Positions 25,317 through 34,314 of a DNA stretch of 64,000 bases are shown here, piece after piece. The notes beneath the pieces are model-generated. The model saw nothing but the letters and a program-made list of their open reading frames with translations. It was not told the DNA's origin and made no database searches. The stretch covers positions 1 through 64,000 of the forward strand of contig NZ_QMEY01000015.1 of the NCBI RefSeq assembly GCF_003315795.1, given 5' to 3'. How positions within the stretch are numbered: the first letter of the stretch is position 1; the number at the start of each line of letters is the position of its first letter. The position numbers and the translations under genes are program-made. This stretch comes from Spongiactinospora rosea (lineage in GTDB: Bacteria; Actinomycetota; Actinomycetes; Streptosporangiales; Streptosporangiaceae).

Positions 25317-25910
25317 ATGCCGGAACAACCCCAGACGTCGCGCGGCGCCGAGACCTACCAGCGCATCCTGGACGCCGCCACCAAGGAGTTCGCCCAGCAC
25401 GGCATCGCCGGGGCGCGCATCGAACGCATCGTGACGGCGGCGCGCACCAACAAGGCGCAGCTCTACGCCTACTTCGGCGACAAGGAACGACTCTTCGACG
25501 CGATCTTCCTCAGCTCGCTGGAGCGCATCACCAACGTCGTCCCCATCGACGCCGACGACCTCGCGGACTGGGCCGTACGCCTCTACGACGAATACCTGCG
25601 CCGCCCCGACCTCATCCGGCTGGCGACCTGGACACGCCTGGAACGCCGACCTGCCGGACACCTCGTCGAGACCCACCAGCACTACGACGACCACAAGCTC
25701 ACGGCCATCACCCAGGCCCAGGCCGCCGGGCGTATTCGCGCAGGCGACCCGTTCGACATCATGGCCATGGTCATCGCCATGTCCATGGCCTGGTCACCGG
25801 TCAGCAACGTCTACGCGGCCAGTGACCAGGAACCTCAAGCTGTACACGACCGTCGCCGCGCCCTCCTCCGCGACTGCGTCCGAAGGGCCACCACGGCCGA
25901 CGCCTCATGA
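25317..25910 (+). CDS. TetR-family regulator of the alcohol dehydrogenase
   Basis: A 197-residue TetR protein. The HTH reads YQRILDAATKEFAQHGIAGARIERI followed by TNKAQLYAYFGDKERLFDAIF (residues ~15-62). The C-terminal domain belongs to the group with DLADWAVRLYDEYLRRPDLIRLATW. It is divergent from the zinc alcohol dehydrogenase with palindromes in the shared upstream region, which makes that gene the likely target. The inducer is unknown; an aldehyde is plausible. Confidence 0.93.
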   Translation: MPEQPQTSRGAETYQRILDAATKEFAQHGIAGARIERIVTAARTNKAQLYAYFGDKERLFDAIFLSSLERITNVVPIDADDLADWAVRLYDEYLRRPDLIRLATWTRLERRPAGHLVETHQHYDDHKLTAITQAQAAGRIRAGDPFDIMAMVIAMSMAWSPVSNVYAASDQEPQAVHDRRRALLRDCVRRATTADAS

Positions 25911-26045
25911 CTGCTGCGGCGCCCGCTTACGTGGGCGGCGGCGCGGCGTGGCTCGAAGCGGCCGGGGCGGCCGGCGATCCGGGCCATCCGGACCATCCGG
26001 GAAACGGAGCCGGCCCGTCGGAGGGCGGTGAGGTCGCCGCGATCG

Positions 26046-26822
26046 TCAGGGGGTCGGATCCGCTTCCGGACGTCCGGGGCCGGTGGGGAGCCGGACGACG
26101 GCCGACCAGGCCTGTCCCTCGCCGAACTCCCACGCGGCGATCACCGGATACGGGGGAATACCGCATCCGGGGTTCTCGTCGTCCTCGACGTAAAGGGCGC
26201 CATCGCACCTGGCACTGTCGGCGTCCCTGCACAGGTCCAGCAGGTGGTCCCGCAGCCCCGCATGTTCGACGGCGGCCAGGCGATTCCTCCAACGATCTTC
26301 GACCCCGTACATGGACTCCAGCGGCGTCAGGTGTTCGGGACCGCGCATGGTTCCCGTGATGACGCGCATCGCGTCCAGCAGCGATCCGTCACTGTGCACG
26401 CGGAAGGCGACCAGGGGAGACGCCTTCGACAGATCACTGGGCTTCATGCCGCGCTCGATGAGGATCCGGCCCAACTCCACGCCCGGCAACCCGGACTCCA
26501 GCCCGTCCACACCGTGCCCCGAGTCCTCGGCGTAGAAGATCGAGTTGCCCAGGTCGATGGTCCAGTGCGGAGCTATGCGGTCCCAGCCTTCGAAGAGTCT
26601 GCCCAGGATGGGCATGCTGGGGAACGGCGGCCTGACGATCTCCCCGCGCGCCAGCGGGGCGACGTCGAAGTCCCTGTCGAACAGGTCGAGCGACAGGTCG
26701 GGGCAGACGTAGTACGTGCCGTACGTCGCATCCGCGTCGTAGTCCTCCAGCGGCTTGCCGAGGAGGATCGCGAAGGCTTGGGTCAGGGCGTCGTCCCAGG
26801 CGTTCGGCGCTAAGGCGGTCAT
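26046..26822 (-). CDS. Conserved-looking hypothetical protein
   Basis: A 258-residue soluble protein with no family I recognise. It begins MTALAPNAWDDALTQAF; AGGGAG lies upstream of ATG 26822 and fixes the start, while the longer frame to 26999 has atypical composition. It is rich in acidic and aromatic residues, with segments YGTYYVCPDLSLDLFD, IGNSIF-like DLGNSIFYAEDSGHG and a C-terminal VIAAWEFGEGQAW. No signal peptide or membrane helix. It could be an immunity/SUKH-like or phage-defence accessory protein, but there is no real evidence. Confidence 0.6.
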   Translation of the reverse strand: MTALAPNAWDDALTQAFAILLGKPLEDYDADATYGTYYVCPDLSLDLFDRDFDVAPLARGEIVRPPFPSMPILGRLFEGWDRIAPHWTIDLGNSIFYAEDSGHGVDGLESGLPGVELGRILIERGMKPSDLSKASPLVAFRVHSDGSLLDAMRVITGTMRGPEHLTPLESMYGVEDRWRNRLAAVEHAGLRDHLLDLCRDADSARCDGALYVEDDENPGCGIPPYPVIAAWEFGEGQAWSAVVRLPTGPGRPEADPTP

Positions 26823-27261
26823 CGTGCTCCCTTCACATGGTCGGTGCCCCGCATCGTAGAGATCGGCTCCGACAAATCGGCACCTCACATCGGCGCTTTC
26901 CCGTCTCCGCCCGCGCGGCCGCCCGCCTACGGGATGGGTGGTGTCACGCGCTGCCGCACCCGGCAAAGCCGGAACGGGCGTAGCGGCAGTGATCGCCACC
27001 TGTCAAAAGCAGCCGTTCCCACAGGTCAGGCATTACTTCATTGGGAAATTTCCGCATTGCTACCGAGACCCCGGCCGAGTCCAGGCCGGGCGCAACGCCG
27101 CCATCATCGACGTCCCCGGCTTCGACCGGCGCTCGCCGCGAGCGCTACACGCCTGGCGACGGTAGAGGGTGACAGCTGATTTCTGCCATCGGCCTTCAGG
27201 CGTAGGTCCGTACGCGGTGGGGATGAGGCGGGGAGCGGGGGTCGCGTCATAGCGTCAGGTC
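26823..27261. other. Intergenic region, nothing convincing
   Basis: This 440-bp stretch between divergent genes holds no recognisable gene. A + strand frame (about 27000-27165) contains RNAAIIDVPGFDRRSPRA, which may be a relic. The promoters of the hypothetical gene and of the sensor kinase must lie here, but no clear -35/-10 pair stands out. Confidence 0.4.
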
Positions 27262-28458
27262 ATGATACGTCGGCTCTTATCGTGGTGGAGCGGTCATCAT
27301 CGGGTGGCGGACGCACTACTGGCCACGGTCGCCTGCGGGTATCTGCTGATCACGGTTCCGTACCACGACCAGAGCGTCACCGAGCCCGGTCACATCGCGG
27401 TGACGTTCTGGGGTGATCTGCTGGCCTACGCCAGTCTGGCCTGGCGGCGGAGCCATCCACTGCCGGTGTTGGCCCTGGTGTGGACGTTGTGGTTGATGGG
27501 CGGCCGGTGGGACATCTGGGCGGAGTGGAACGCCTCGTGGTCGGAGTTGAGCACCCCGACCGCCCTGATGCTCATGTTCTACACGACGGGTCGGTGGACC
27601 ACTTCCCGATGGGCGGGGCTGTTCCTCGGCGGCACGCTGGTGCCCGTGGCGCTGGGTGCCGTCCGGGTATGGGCAGGTCCAGACGTCGTGCCGTTCCCGA
27701 TGCCCGCTCCCGCCGACGATCTGTTCACGATGTCGTTCGTGTCGTGCCTGGCCGCTTGGGGGATGGGCAGACTGCGCCGCGCTGAGGCCGAAGCCCTGGC
27801 CGAGGCTGTCACTCGCGCCGAAGAGAGCCAGGTGCAGGCCATTTTGGACGAGGAGCGCGTGCGGATCGCGCGAGAGCTGCACGACATCGTGGCGCACAAT
27901 GTGAGTGCCATTGTGATCCAGGCGCATGGGGCCGCTGCCGCGCTTCTCGATGAGGACATCGCCGCGGCGGACGCGGCCGTCGAGGCGATCGGCGAGTCCG
28001 GCCGCACCACGCTCATCGAGCTGCGGTTGTTGCTGGGAGTGTTACGGCAGGCGCCGGCCGCGCCGCAGCCCGATATCCAGGCGATCCACGATCTAGTCAG
28101 GCGGCTGCCGCTGGAAGTACGCTTTCGGGTCGAAGGACAAGCTCACGAGGTGTCTTCGGTTATAGGCTTGTCCGCCTATCGCATCGTGCAAGAAGCTCTG
28201 ACCAACACGCTCAAGCATGCTGGGAAGGAAGCCAACGCCGAGGTGTTACTCAACTACGCCGACGATGGGCTGCACATCCGGGTCACCGACAACGGAGCCG
28301 GTCGTTTTCGTCAGGAGCCCGCAGGAATGCGGCCGGCCGGAGCCGGACATGGTCTGATCGGCATCCAGGAGCGCGCTGCGATGCTCGGCGGTACGGCGCG
28401 GGCCGTGCCGCTCCCCGGTGGGGGATTCCAGGTCGAGGCGACACTTCCCTGGGTGTGA
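27262..28458 (+). CDS. Sensor histidine kinase (HisKA_3/NarL-partner type)
   Basis: A 398-residue membrane kinase. The N-terminal ~160 residues form four to five membrane helices (LLATVACGYLLITV and LFLGGTLVPVALGAV among them). The dimerisation/phospho-acceptor helix carries ARELHDIVAHNVS with His207. The HATPase domain contains RIVQEALTNTLKHAG (N box) and VTDNGAG, then GHGLIGIQERAAMLGG. It senses an unknown signal and phosphorylates the response regulator encoded 3 bp downstream. Confidence 0.95.
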   Translation: MIRRLLSWWSGHHRVADALLATVACGYLLITVPYHDQSVTEPGHIAVTFWGDLLAYASLAWRRSHPLPVLALVWTLWLMGGRWDIWAEWNASWSELSTPTALMLMFYTTGRWTTSRWAGLFLGGTLVPVALGAVRVWAGPDVVPFPMPAPADDLFTMSFVSCLAAWGMGRLRRAEAEALAEAVTRAEESQVQAILDEERVRIARELHDIVAHNVSAIVIQAHGAAAALLDEDIAAADAAVEAIGESGRTTLIELRLLLGVLRQAPAAPQPDIQAIHDLVRRLPLEVRFRVEGQAHEVSSVIGLSAYRIVQEALTNTLKHAGKEANAEVLLNYADDGLHIRVTDNGAGRFRQEPAGMRPAGAGHGLIGIQERAAMLGGTARAVPLPGGGFQVEATLPWV

Positions 28459-28461
28459 TCT

Positions 28462-29124
28462 GTGGCAGAGACGATCCGCGTGTTCTTGGCCGATGACCAG
28501 GAATTGGTTCGTACCGGAATCCGGCTGGTGCTCCGCCGCGAAGCCGGCATCGAGGTCGTCGGCGAAGCCTCAGACGGCCAAGAGGCACTCGACCTGCTGG
28601 AGCAGATTCCCGCCGACGTGGTCGTCATGGACGTGCGTATGCCGAGAATGGACGGGATCGAGGCCACCCGGCACATCTGCGCGCGTGACGGACCGAAGGT
28701 GCTCATCCTCACCACCTTCGATCTCGACGAATATGTCTTCGACGCCATTCACGCAGGTGCCAGCGGCTTCCTGCTGAAGGACACCGCGCCCAGGCTCTTC
28801 GTCGAAGCGATCAGGACTGTGCACGCGGGAGACGCGGTCATCGCCCCGTCCGCGACGCGTCGGCTCATCTCCCACTTCGCCTCCCGCCCACAGGGCTCCG
28901 CCAAACCCCCCGACCAGCGCGCCGCGCTGCTCAGCCCGCGCGAACGAGAAGTTCTCGCCGAGATCGCCGCCGGCCAGTCCAACATGGAGATCGCAGCGCG
29001 GATGTACCTGTCGGAGGCGACCATCCGTACGCACGTAAGCCACATCCTCACCAAACTCGGCCTGCGTGACCGCGTGCAGGCTGTCACCTTCGCCTACGAG
29101 AACGGCCTGACCCGACTCGGCTGA
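28462..29124 (+). CDS. NarL/LuxR-type response regulator
   Basis: A 220-residue regulator starting with GTG 28462, directly after the kinase. The receiver domain shows the acidic pair near residue 11 (LADDQELVRTG), the phospho-accepting Asp57 (VVVMDVRMPRMDG), and the switch Thr/Lys (LTTFD, LLKDTAP). The LuxR HTH is at the C-terminus (LSPREREVLAEIAAGQSN, EATIRTHVSHILTKL). Together with the kinase it forms a two-component operon. A strong terminator lies ~110 bp downstream. Targets unknown. Confidence 0.96.
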   Translation: MAETIRVFLADDQELVRTGIRLVLRREAGIEVVGEASDGQEALDLLEQIPADVVVMDVRMPRMDGIEATRHICARDGPKVLILTTFDLDEYVFDAIHAGASGFLLKDTAPRLFVEAIRTVHAGDAVIAPSATRRLISHFASRPQGSAKPPDQRAALLSPREREVLAEIAAGQSNMEIAARMYLSEATIRTHVSHILTKLGLRDRVQAVTFAYENGLTRLG

Positions 29125-29232
29125 CACTCGCCCCTCTGGCGGACAAGGCGCCCACTCAGGTTGTGGCACGGCAGTTGCTGCGATAAGAATCGGCAGGCAC
29201 CTGGGTACGGCTTCGCAGTGGCACGAACATCA

Positions 29233-29265
29233 AAGCGGGATCGGAAATGTCCGATCCCGCTTTTT
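29233..29265 (+). terminator. Rho-independent terminator of the two-component operon
   Basis: AAGCGGGATCGGA (29233-29245) and TCCGATCCCGCTT (29250-29262) form a 13-bp stem with a 4-nt AATG loop, followed directly by a T-run (29261-29265). This is a textbook intrinsic terminator, rare in such GC-rich DNA. Confidence 0.93.
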
Positions 29266-29316
29266 ACCGCATTGGCCGTGCTTTGGACTCGTCGATGTGT
29301 CCGTCACCGACCAGTG

Positions 29317-29721
29317 TTAAGCGCAACCGTCACGGGTGCAGATGGCGTAGTCGCGAAGATGGCCGTTCTCGTACAGGTCCACATAGACCCTTTTTGCTCC
29401 GCCGCGAAGGTTTACGACCATGGTGAATCCGTGCGTGCGGGTGCGGTTGCAGGCGCCCCGTGTTTCTCTGGCTCGAATGGTGCCACCCGTGAATGCGGTG
29501 TACACGACGTCTCGGCAGCCGGAGGCGGCCTTGAGTGCGCCGCTGACCTTGACCGACCGGTTGTACCAGATCAGGCTGCCTTTCACGTAGGAGTTGCCGT
29601 ACCTGACGTTGTAGCGCGTCTTTGGGTAGTCGACGGACTGCGCAGTCCCGGCCGACGGCGCAGCGAGAGCAGTCGCTAACAGCATCAGGCATGAGCTGAC
29701 CAGCAGGACGATTTTGTGCAT
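29317..29721 (-). CDS. Small secreted protein, function unknown
   Basis: A 134-residue protein with a clear Sec signal peptide (MHKIVLLVSSCLMLLATALA, then APSAGTAQS). The ~105-residue mature part is basic, strand-rich and has four Cys (SGCRD, GACNR, ICTRDGCA), which suggests two disulfides. ATG 29721 is chosen at the signal peptide; the frame continues upstream with unrelated residues. No family is recognised. It converges with the two-component operon and ends ~50 bp from that operon's terminator. Confidence 0.75.
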   Translation of the reverse strand: MHKIVLLVSSCLMLLATALAAPSAGTAQSVDYPKTRYNVRYGNSYVKGSLIWYNRSVKVSGALKAASGCRDVVYTAFTGGTIRARETRGACNRTRTHGFTMVVNLRGGAKRVYVDLYENGHLRDYAICTRDGCA

Positions 29722-30159
29722 GATGTCTACCTTCCTGATCGAGTGGAGGGCGGGGCCCCCGATCCGGCATCCACTCAGATGCCGATCCCCGCCCTCGCGG
29801 TCGCAATCCACGTCTCCGGGGCGTGCTGCGATGTTCGTGGTTTTCCTCCTTTCTCTGAGCGAAGGTCTCCCCGAAGACCGAACACACGCTCAAGACTGCA
29901 AGAAAGGCCGCTCACCGCGCCTCTGTCTCACGGTTGATTGCGAGAGTCAGCAGATCTACGTAGCCGGGCAACGCTGTCTCAACGTTTTGCCGGCTGTCGA
30001 GGTGATGTCCCGTCGGTCGGTGTAGGTGGAGCTACGAACGGCACGTCGTGTTCGAAAGGTGCAGGTAGCACGCGCGGAACATCCAACGAACCTGGTCCCG
30101 GCGGCGCGCCATGCCGGGCCGGCACCTTCAGAAGTGCCTGTACCCGCATGTCGCCCTGG

Positions 30160-30330
30160 TGCGGGTGGCGCGAAAGGACGATCCGCCCTGGGCCATTGGC
30201 ACTGAGGGCTGATCCGGGGTCAGCGAGGATGACGATGGCGCCTGTGCGGGCGAGTTGTTCGGCGACGAAGTGTCCGATGCCCGCGTTGCCGCCCGTGACG
30301 AGGAAGTTCTTGCCCTCGGCGTGTGGCAGG
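30160..30330 (-). pseudogene. Short-chain dehydrogenase N-terminal fragment
   Basis: The minus-strand frame reads KNFLVTGGNAGIGHFVAEQLA followed by TGAIVILADPGS, the NAD(P)-binding TGxxxGIG motif of SDRs. Nothing that follows resembles the NAG or YxxxK catalytic parts. It is joined upstream, out of frame, to an MFS transporter fragment. Confidence 0.75.
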
Positions 30331-30369
30331 CGTCGTACGTCCCAGGGGGCTCGGCCGGTGGAGGGATCA

Positions 30370-30755
30370 GGGGCACGGCCGGGGCGGTGATGGCGGTGAG
30401 GCTGGCCATCATGGCGGAGCCGAAGCCGGAACCGGCCGCCGGTTGCTGGATCGCCGACAGGGAACCGCTGGCGCTGTCGGCCTCGTCGAGATCGATGTCG
30501 CCGATCGCGCCATAGCAGGCGCCCATCCCCAGGCCGGTGAGGAAGACGGCTGGTGTGAAGGCCCACAGACTCAGGTCCGTGCCGAAGGCTGCGACCAGGA
30601 CGAGCAGCCGGCCGCAGCCGATCAAGATGACGGCGAGACCGAAAAGGAGAAGGGTGCGGCCCAGCTTCTTGATCAGCACCGTGCATGCTCCCGAGGCCAC
30701 GATGATGCCGACGGTCATCGGCAGCAGCCCCAGGGAGACGTCCCGCGCCGAGGCG
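30370..30755 (-). pseudogene. MFS transporter C-terminal fragment
   Basis: About 125 codons encode three to four hydrophobic helices of a drug-exporter-type major facilitator: LGLLPMTVGIIVASGACTVL, TLLLFGLAVILIGCGRLLVL, AFTPAVFLTGLGMGACYG, then GFGSAMMASLTAI. The N-terminal half is missing and the frame runs into foreign residues at both ends. It is a truncated EmrB/QacA-like gene. Confidence 0.75.
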
Positions 30756-30764
30756 TACAGCCGC

Positions 30765-31222
30765 TGATCTTCGACGACGGCGCCGAACGACACATCTGGC
30801 TGACCGCCGCGGTCCACGACCGGCCCCCCGGCCAGTCCGTGCTGGAAGCCCTGCGCCGCAGCATGGCGGCCCGTGCACCCTTCACCAACGATCTCCCGCC
30901 CGAACTGCGGCACAAGCGCGACCTGATCGTCAGCACGCCCGCCCTGCGGGAATACTCACGCAAGCTCTGGATAGCCGGCGAGGGAGCCCTGGCCGAGGCG
31001 ATCGCCGCCGAGAGCGGCCGCGACCCCTCCGACATGACCATCCGCGCTCTGGCCCGCTACGTCCTGGAGATCCCCGAACTCGCGGGCACGGAACCCGACC
31101 CCCTGGCCGCACTGAACGCCATCTTCGATCTTCTCGACTCCGGCTGGCCCGAGTCACCCGCCGCTCTGGGTAGTGATGCGGTCGGTCGGCGGGAGCGTGG
31201 TTCGCACGGGGTGACAGCCTGA
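30765..31222 (+). pseudogene. TetR C-terminal domain fragment
   Basis: The + strand frame contains LEALRRSMAARAPF, then ALREYSRKLWIAGEGALAEA and SGRDPSDMTIRALARYVLEI, the C-terminal ligand domain typical of a TetR group with a MftR-like tail. The N-terminal HTH is absent; upstream codons are antisense to the MFS fragment. The stop at 31222 is probably the original one. Confidence 0.7.
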
Positions 31223-31383
31223 TCTGATCGTCCGCTGAGCAGGAAGGGCGGGCCTGCGTCATGGACTCTGGCCGGGCGCGCGGTGGCCGGGGGCGATGAA
31301 CGACAGCCGCCGAACTCCAGAGCAGACAAAGATCGCGTATACCCCAAGGCCACGCACCGACCATGTAGTCTGCACCGGTTTCG

Positions 31384-31428
31384 GTACTGCCACGGCTCCC
31401 CTATTCAGCCGGTGAGCCGTGGCAGTAC
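31384..31428. terminator. Perfect 15-bp inverted repeat between converging genes
   Basis: GTACTGCCACGGCTC (31384-31398) and GAGCCGTGGCAGTAC (31414-31428) are perfect arms around a 15-base loop. It lies between the 3' ends of a + strand TetR remnant and a minus-strand gene, so a bidirectional terminator is the simplest reading, though no T-run follows. Confidence 0.6.
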
Positions 31429-31545
31429 TACGACCTAGCGCATGCTCGCCGCCGTCCCCAATCCCCATCCGGCCAACACCCGGGCGAATCAGCACGCCGG
31501 CCCAGTGACCCTGCCGCCGGTCATCGAGATCAACCGGAGGCCGGC

Positions 31546-32076
31546 TTAGTCCGGCTGCGCGCCACGGTCCAGTAGGTGCCGCACGAATGCTGGGTGGGCG
31601 TCGCCGACCTCGATGATGTTCTCATCAAGAGCGTTGGCGATGTGGAAGCGGCCCGTGCCGAAGACGAACTCCACCGCGAGGGTGTCGGCCGCCACGTCAC
31701 GACGTGATGGCCGCCACTCAAGGAGCGCGACCTCGCGCAGTTCCTGGCCGATGAACGGCTCAAGCCGTTCATCGGCGCCGGACCATGCCGGAGTCATCTC
31801 GAACCACTCCCAGCCGCTGATCGCAGCCGTCGTGTCGATGGTGTTCCAGCCGATCGACAGCTCATCGAACTTCGAGTGGCAGATCTCTACCTGGACACCG
31901 TCGAAGTCCAGCACGATGGGGCAATCGGCGTACCAGTCTCCGTCCTCGATGAAACGCACGATCGCGAACCCAGTCAGGCGCCGACCGCCAAGCGCGGCCA
32001 GGCTCGGTCCATGATCATCGCGGACGGCTTTGAGTCCGACGAGGAAGGTCGGCGCGAAGCCGGAAATGCCCAACAC
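31546..32076 (-). CDS. Hypothetical protein
   Basis: About 176 residues from GTG 32076; the frame is open to 32283, but that part looks like antisense of another relic. The core reads GDWYADCPIVLDFDGVQVEICHSKFDE, with IDTTAAISGWEWFEMTPAW and FVFGTGRFHIANALDENIIEV split by loops, all typical of a real soluble alpha/beta protein. I do not recognise the family; it resembles small actinobacterial proteins found near contact-dependent systems only in size and acidity. The start is uncertain because no good ribosome binding site is visible. Confidence 0.55.
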   Translation of the reverse strand: MLGISGFAPTFLVGLKAVRDDHGPSLAALGGRRLTGFAIVRFIEDGDWYADCPIVLDFDGVQVEICHSKFDELSIGWNTIDTTAAISGWEWFEMTPAWSGADERLEPFIGQELREVALLEWRPSRRDVAADTLAVEFVFGTGRFHIANALDENIIEVGDAHPAFVRHLLDRGAQPD

Positions 32077-32373
32077 GAGAGGCGATTGTCCAATTTCAGC
32101 ACTTGAACGAGCAAGCTGATATCCGCCCGGGTCGAAGAGCCCACTTGATTCCACGCTGAGGGGGCGGGAGGTCGGCGCCGAAGATGTCGTGCAGGTGTCG
32201 CTGCTCGCCGCCGCCTTCGACCCCGATCTGCCCGCGATGGACTTCAGCGTGCTGGCGGGGGCAGCCGGCGCGAGAAGGGTCATCCCCCGGCGTCTGCTGC
32301 TGACTGGCCCGTATCCGGGCTGGACGTGTGATGCTCAGCTCCTGGTGGGGGCGAGCAGGGCGACATATGATCG
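32077..32373. other. Probable gene relic, no intact gene
   Basis: A + strand frame at about 32170-32330 reads VQVSLLAAAFDPDLPAMDF and then ARRVIPRRLLL, which looks protein-like but has no start or recognisable family. The stretch separates the hypothetical gene from the hydrolase operon. Confidence 0.3.
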
Positions 32374-33726
32374 TCAGCCGAGCAGGAAGGTGCGTGCCTG
32401 CTGGGCGACCGGTTCCGGCGCCATCCAGAACGCGGAGTGATCGTGGTCGGGCAGCGTCAGTACGGTGACGTTCGGCAGGATCGCGGCCAGCGCGTGGGCA
32501 CCGTTGCGGATGAAGGTCTCACCGTTGCCGCCGACGGCCACCGCGATCGGTGCGTCGATCGACCAGCGGTCGGTGGGCAGCGGCTTGCCGTCCTGGAGCC
32601 CTCGGAGAATCCGGCCGTCGTATGCGTAGGTGTGGGCGTATTCGGCCATGACGTCCCAGGATGGGTCCTGCTTCATCGCGGGGATGTACTCGGCCGGGAC
32701 ACCGATCATCTCGGTCATGAAGTACTCGACGGCCTCGCTGCGCTTGCCCGCCGCGACCAGGGCTTCCTGGTGTTCAACGTAGTCCGCGGGCGCCGGAGAA
32801 CGAGAGTCGTCGACGATGAACGGCGGCTCGTAGAGATAGAGCCCCGTCACCTTGTCGCCCAGCGCGCCGGCCGCGTCGAGGGTGAGTCCGCAGCCACCGG
32901 ATCCGCTGGTCAGGGCCGCGGAGCCGCCTGCCACGTCGATCAGGGCGGCGATGTCGTCGATTTCGCGCGCCGGGTCGTAGGGCTGCGGATCACCGCTGGC
33001 GCCGCGGCCGCGGCGGTCGAAGCTGATCACGGTGAAGTGTTCGGACAACGCCTTGGCCACGCCCGCGACCCCGGTGTGGTCCTCGGCGACGTTGCTGATC
33101 ACGATGATCGCGGGACCCGAACCGGTCTTCTCGTAGGCGATCGTGGTGCCGTCGGCGGAGGTGACGGTGGAAAGATGGGACATGATCGTTTCTCCTTCGG
33201 TTGATTGTGCGTCGGCGTGATTGCCGTGCGGGTCGTCCAGCAGGGTGCCGAGCCGGTCGAGAGCTTCGGCGTACCCTTCGGCCATCTGGAGGTCGACCGC
33301 CCGCTGCAGGGCTTGGCCGTCGGGGAAGCCGGCCGTGACGTTGACGGTGCAGCCGGTACCGGCTGAGGCGAAGGTGACGGCGGTCGGGAAGGTGCCCGTG
33401 CCGTCGGACTGCCACGCCTCGTCGGCGAATGTGTCGTCGTACTTCAACTCGGCGCGGGCGACCACCGTCTTGTAGGTGGCGATGCTGCGGACCGGGGCGG
33501 CCGATTCGTCCACCGGCGCGATCTGGAACCGCCAGCGTCCGCCCGGCCGCACGTCCATCTCGTACACGGTCGCCGCCCAGCCCTGCGGACCCCACCAGCG
33601 GGTGATCGCCTCGGCGTCGGTCCAGGCCCACCACGCACGGTCGACGCCGGCGGCGTAGGTGCGGCTGATGTGGATGGTGTTGTTCGACCGGTCGATCACG
33701 ATGCCGTCCGCGGTGTCTTCGGACAT
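32374..33726 (-). CDS. In-frame fusion: AHSA1/SRPBCC domain plus alpha/beta hydrolase
   Basis: A single 450-residue frame. Residues ~1-160 are an AHSA1 domain (IHISRTYAAGVDRAWWAWTD, ITRWWGPQGW, GGRWRF). Residues ~182-450 are an alpha/beta hydrolase starting at MSHLSTVTSADGTTIAYEKTG, with FDRRGRGASGD, a nucleophile region LTSGSGGCGL and a terminal DHDHSAFW. Normally these are two genes. A good ribosome site (AAGGAG) lies before ATG 33183 inside the frame, so the hydrolase may also be made alone. It follows the ArsR gene with a 2-bp gap, preceded by its own AAGGAG. Confidence 0.85.
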   Translation of the reverse strand: MSEDTADGIVIDRSNNTIHISRTYAAGVDRAWWAWTDAEAITRWWGPQGWAATVYEMDVRPGGRWRFQIAPVDESAAPVRSIATYKTVVARAELKYDDTFADEAWQSDGTGTFPTAVTFASAGTGCTVNVTAGFPDGQALQRAVDLQMAEGYAEALDRLGTLLDDPHGNHADAQSTEGETIMSHLSTVTSADGTTIAYEKTGSGPAIIVISNVAEDHTGVAGVAKALSEHFTVISFDRRGRGASGDPQPYDPAREIDDIAALIDVAGGSAALTSGSGGCGLTLDAAGALGDKVTGLYLYEPPFIVDDSRSPAPADYVEHQEALVAAGKRSEAVEYFMTEMIGVPAEYIPAMKQDPSWDVMAEYAHTYAYDGRILRGLQDGKPLPTDRWSIDAPIAVAVGGNGETFIRNGAHALAAILPNVTVLTLPDHDHSAFWMAPEPVAQQARTFLLG

Positions 33727-33728
33727 GC

Positions 33729-34079
33729 TCAATCTCCTTGCTGGTTCGTCTCGTCGGGTGAACGGTCGTCCTCTTCGAGGAAGGAGCCGAGGCGATCCAT
33801 GCGCTCCGACCACAGGACGGCGAATCTCTGCACCCAGTCGCTCAGCTCGCGTAGCGATTCGGGGTGCAGCCGGTAGATCCGCTGCTGGGCCCGTCTGGAC
33901 ACCTCGACCACGCCCGCCTCGGCGAGCAGCCGCAGATGCCGGGACACCTGCGGCTGGCCCAGGCCCAGTGCGTCGACGATTTCCCCCACCGACCGCGGAC
34001 CGTCCCTGAGCAACTCGACGATCCGGAACCGGTTCGGTTCCGAGATCGCCGTTAAACGCTGTTGCACGCTGTTGACCAC
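33729..34079 (-). CDS. ArsR-family HTH regulator
   Basis: A 116-residue winged-helix protein starting near GTG 34079 (GTG 34067 possible). It has the typical VQQRLTAISEPNRFRIVELL entry, an HTH (LGLGQPQVSRHLRLLAEAGVV) and a wing with RRAQQRIYRLHPE. No metal-binding Cys pair. It ends 2 bp before the AHSA1-hydrolase gene, so they form one operon. A GTGTAT/ATACAC dyad lies just upstream and is its probable site. The long upstream frame is antisense of the dyad region and is rejected. Confidence 0.88.
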   Translation of the reverse strand: MVNSVQQRLTAISEPNRFRIVELLRDGPRSVGEIVDALGLGQPQVSRHLRLLAEAGVVEVSRRAQQRIYRLHPESLRELSDWVQRFAVLWSERMDRLGSFLEEDDRSPDETNQQGD

Positions 34080-34087
34080 GCCTCGAA

Positions 34088-34122
34088 CATACACGAGAGC
34101 ATATATACACGCAAGTGTATGT
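34088..34122. promoter_or_regulatory. Dyad ACATACAC...GTGTATGT upstream of the ArsR operon
   Basis: ACATACAC (34088-34095) is mirrored by GTGTATGT (34115-34122), and ATACAC-GCAA-GTGTAT (34105-34120) forms a second palindrome inside. The region is AT-rich and lies immediately before the ArsR start, so it should combine promoter and operator. Confidence 0.6.
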
Positions 34123-34314
34123 ATCGGCCTGGCCTGAGGGGACGCCGCTGCGCGGCTTCCTGGGAGAACCGGCCACCCCTCGACACTGACGTCGCGTCGT
34201 CCCATGGACCATGAGGATCAGCCGCTGATGCGCAATCTCCGCTTGATGGTGCGGGCGAAGTCCATCGCCTTGCCGAGCCCTGCCCAGTGTCGACCGCGGC
34301 CGTGTCAGAACTCC

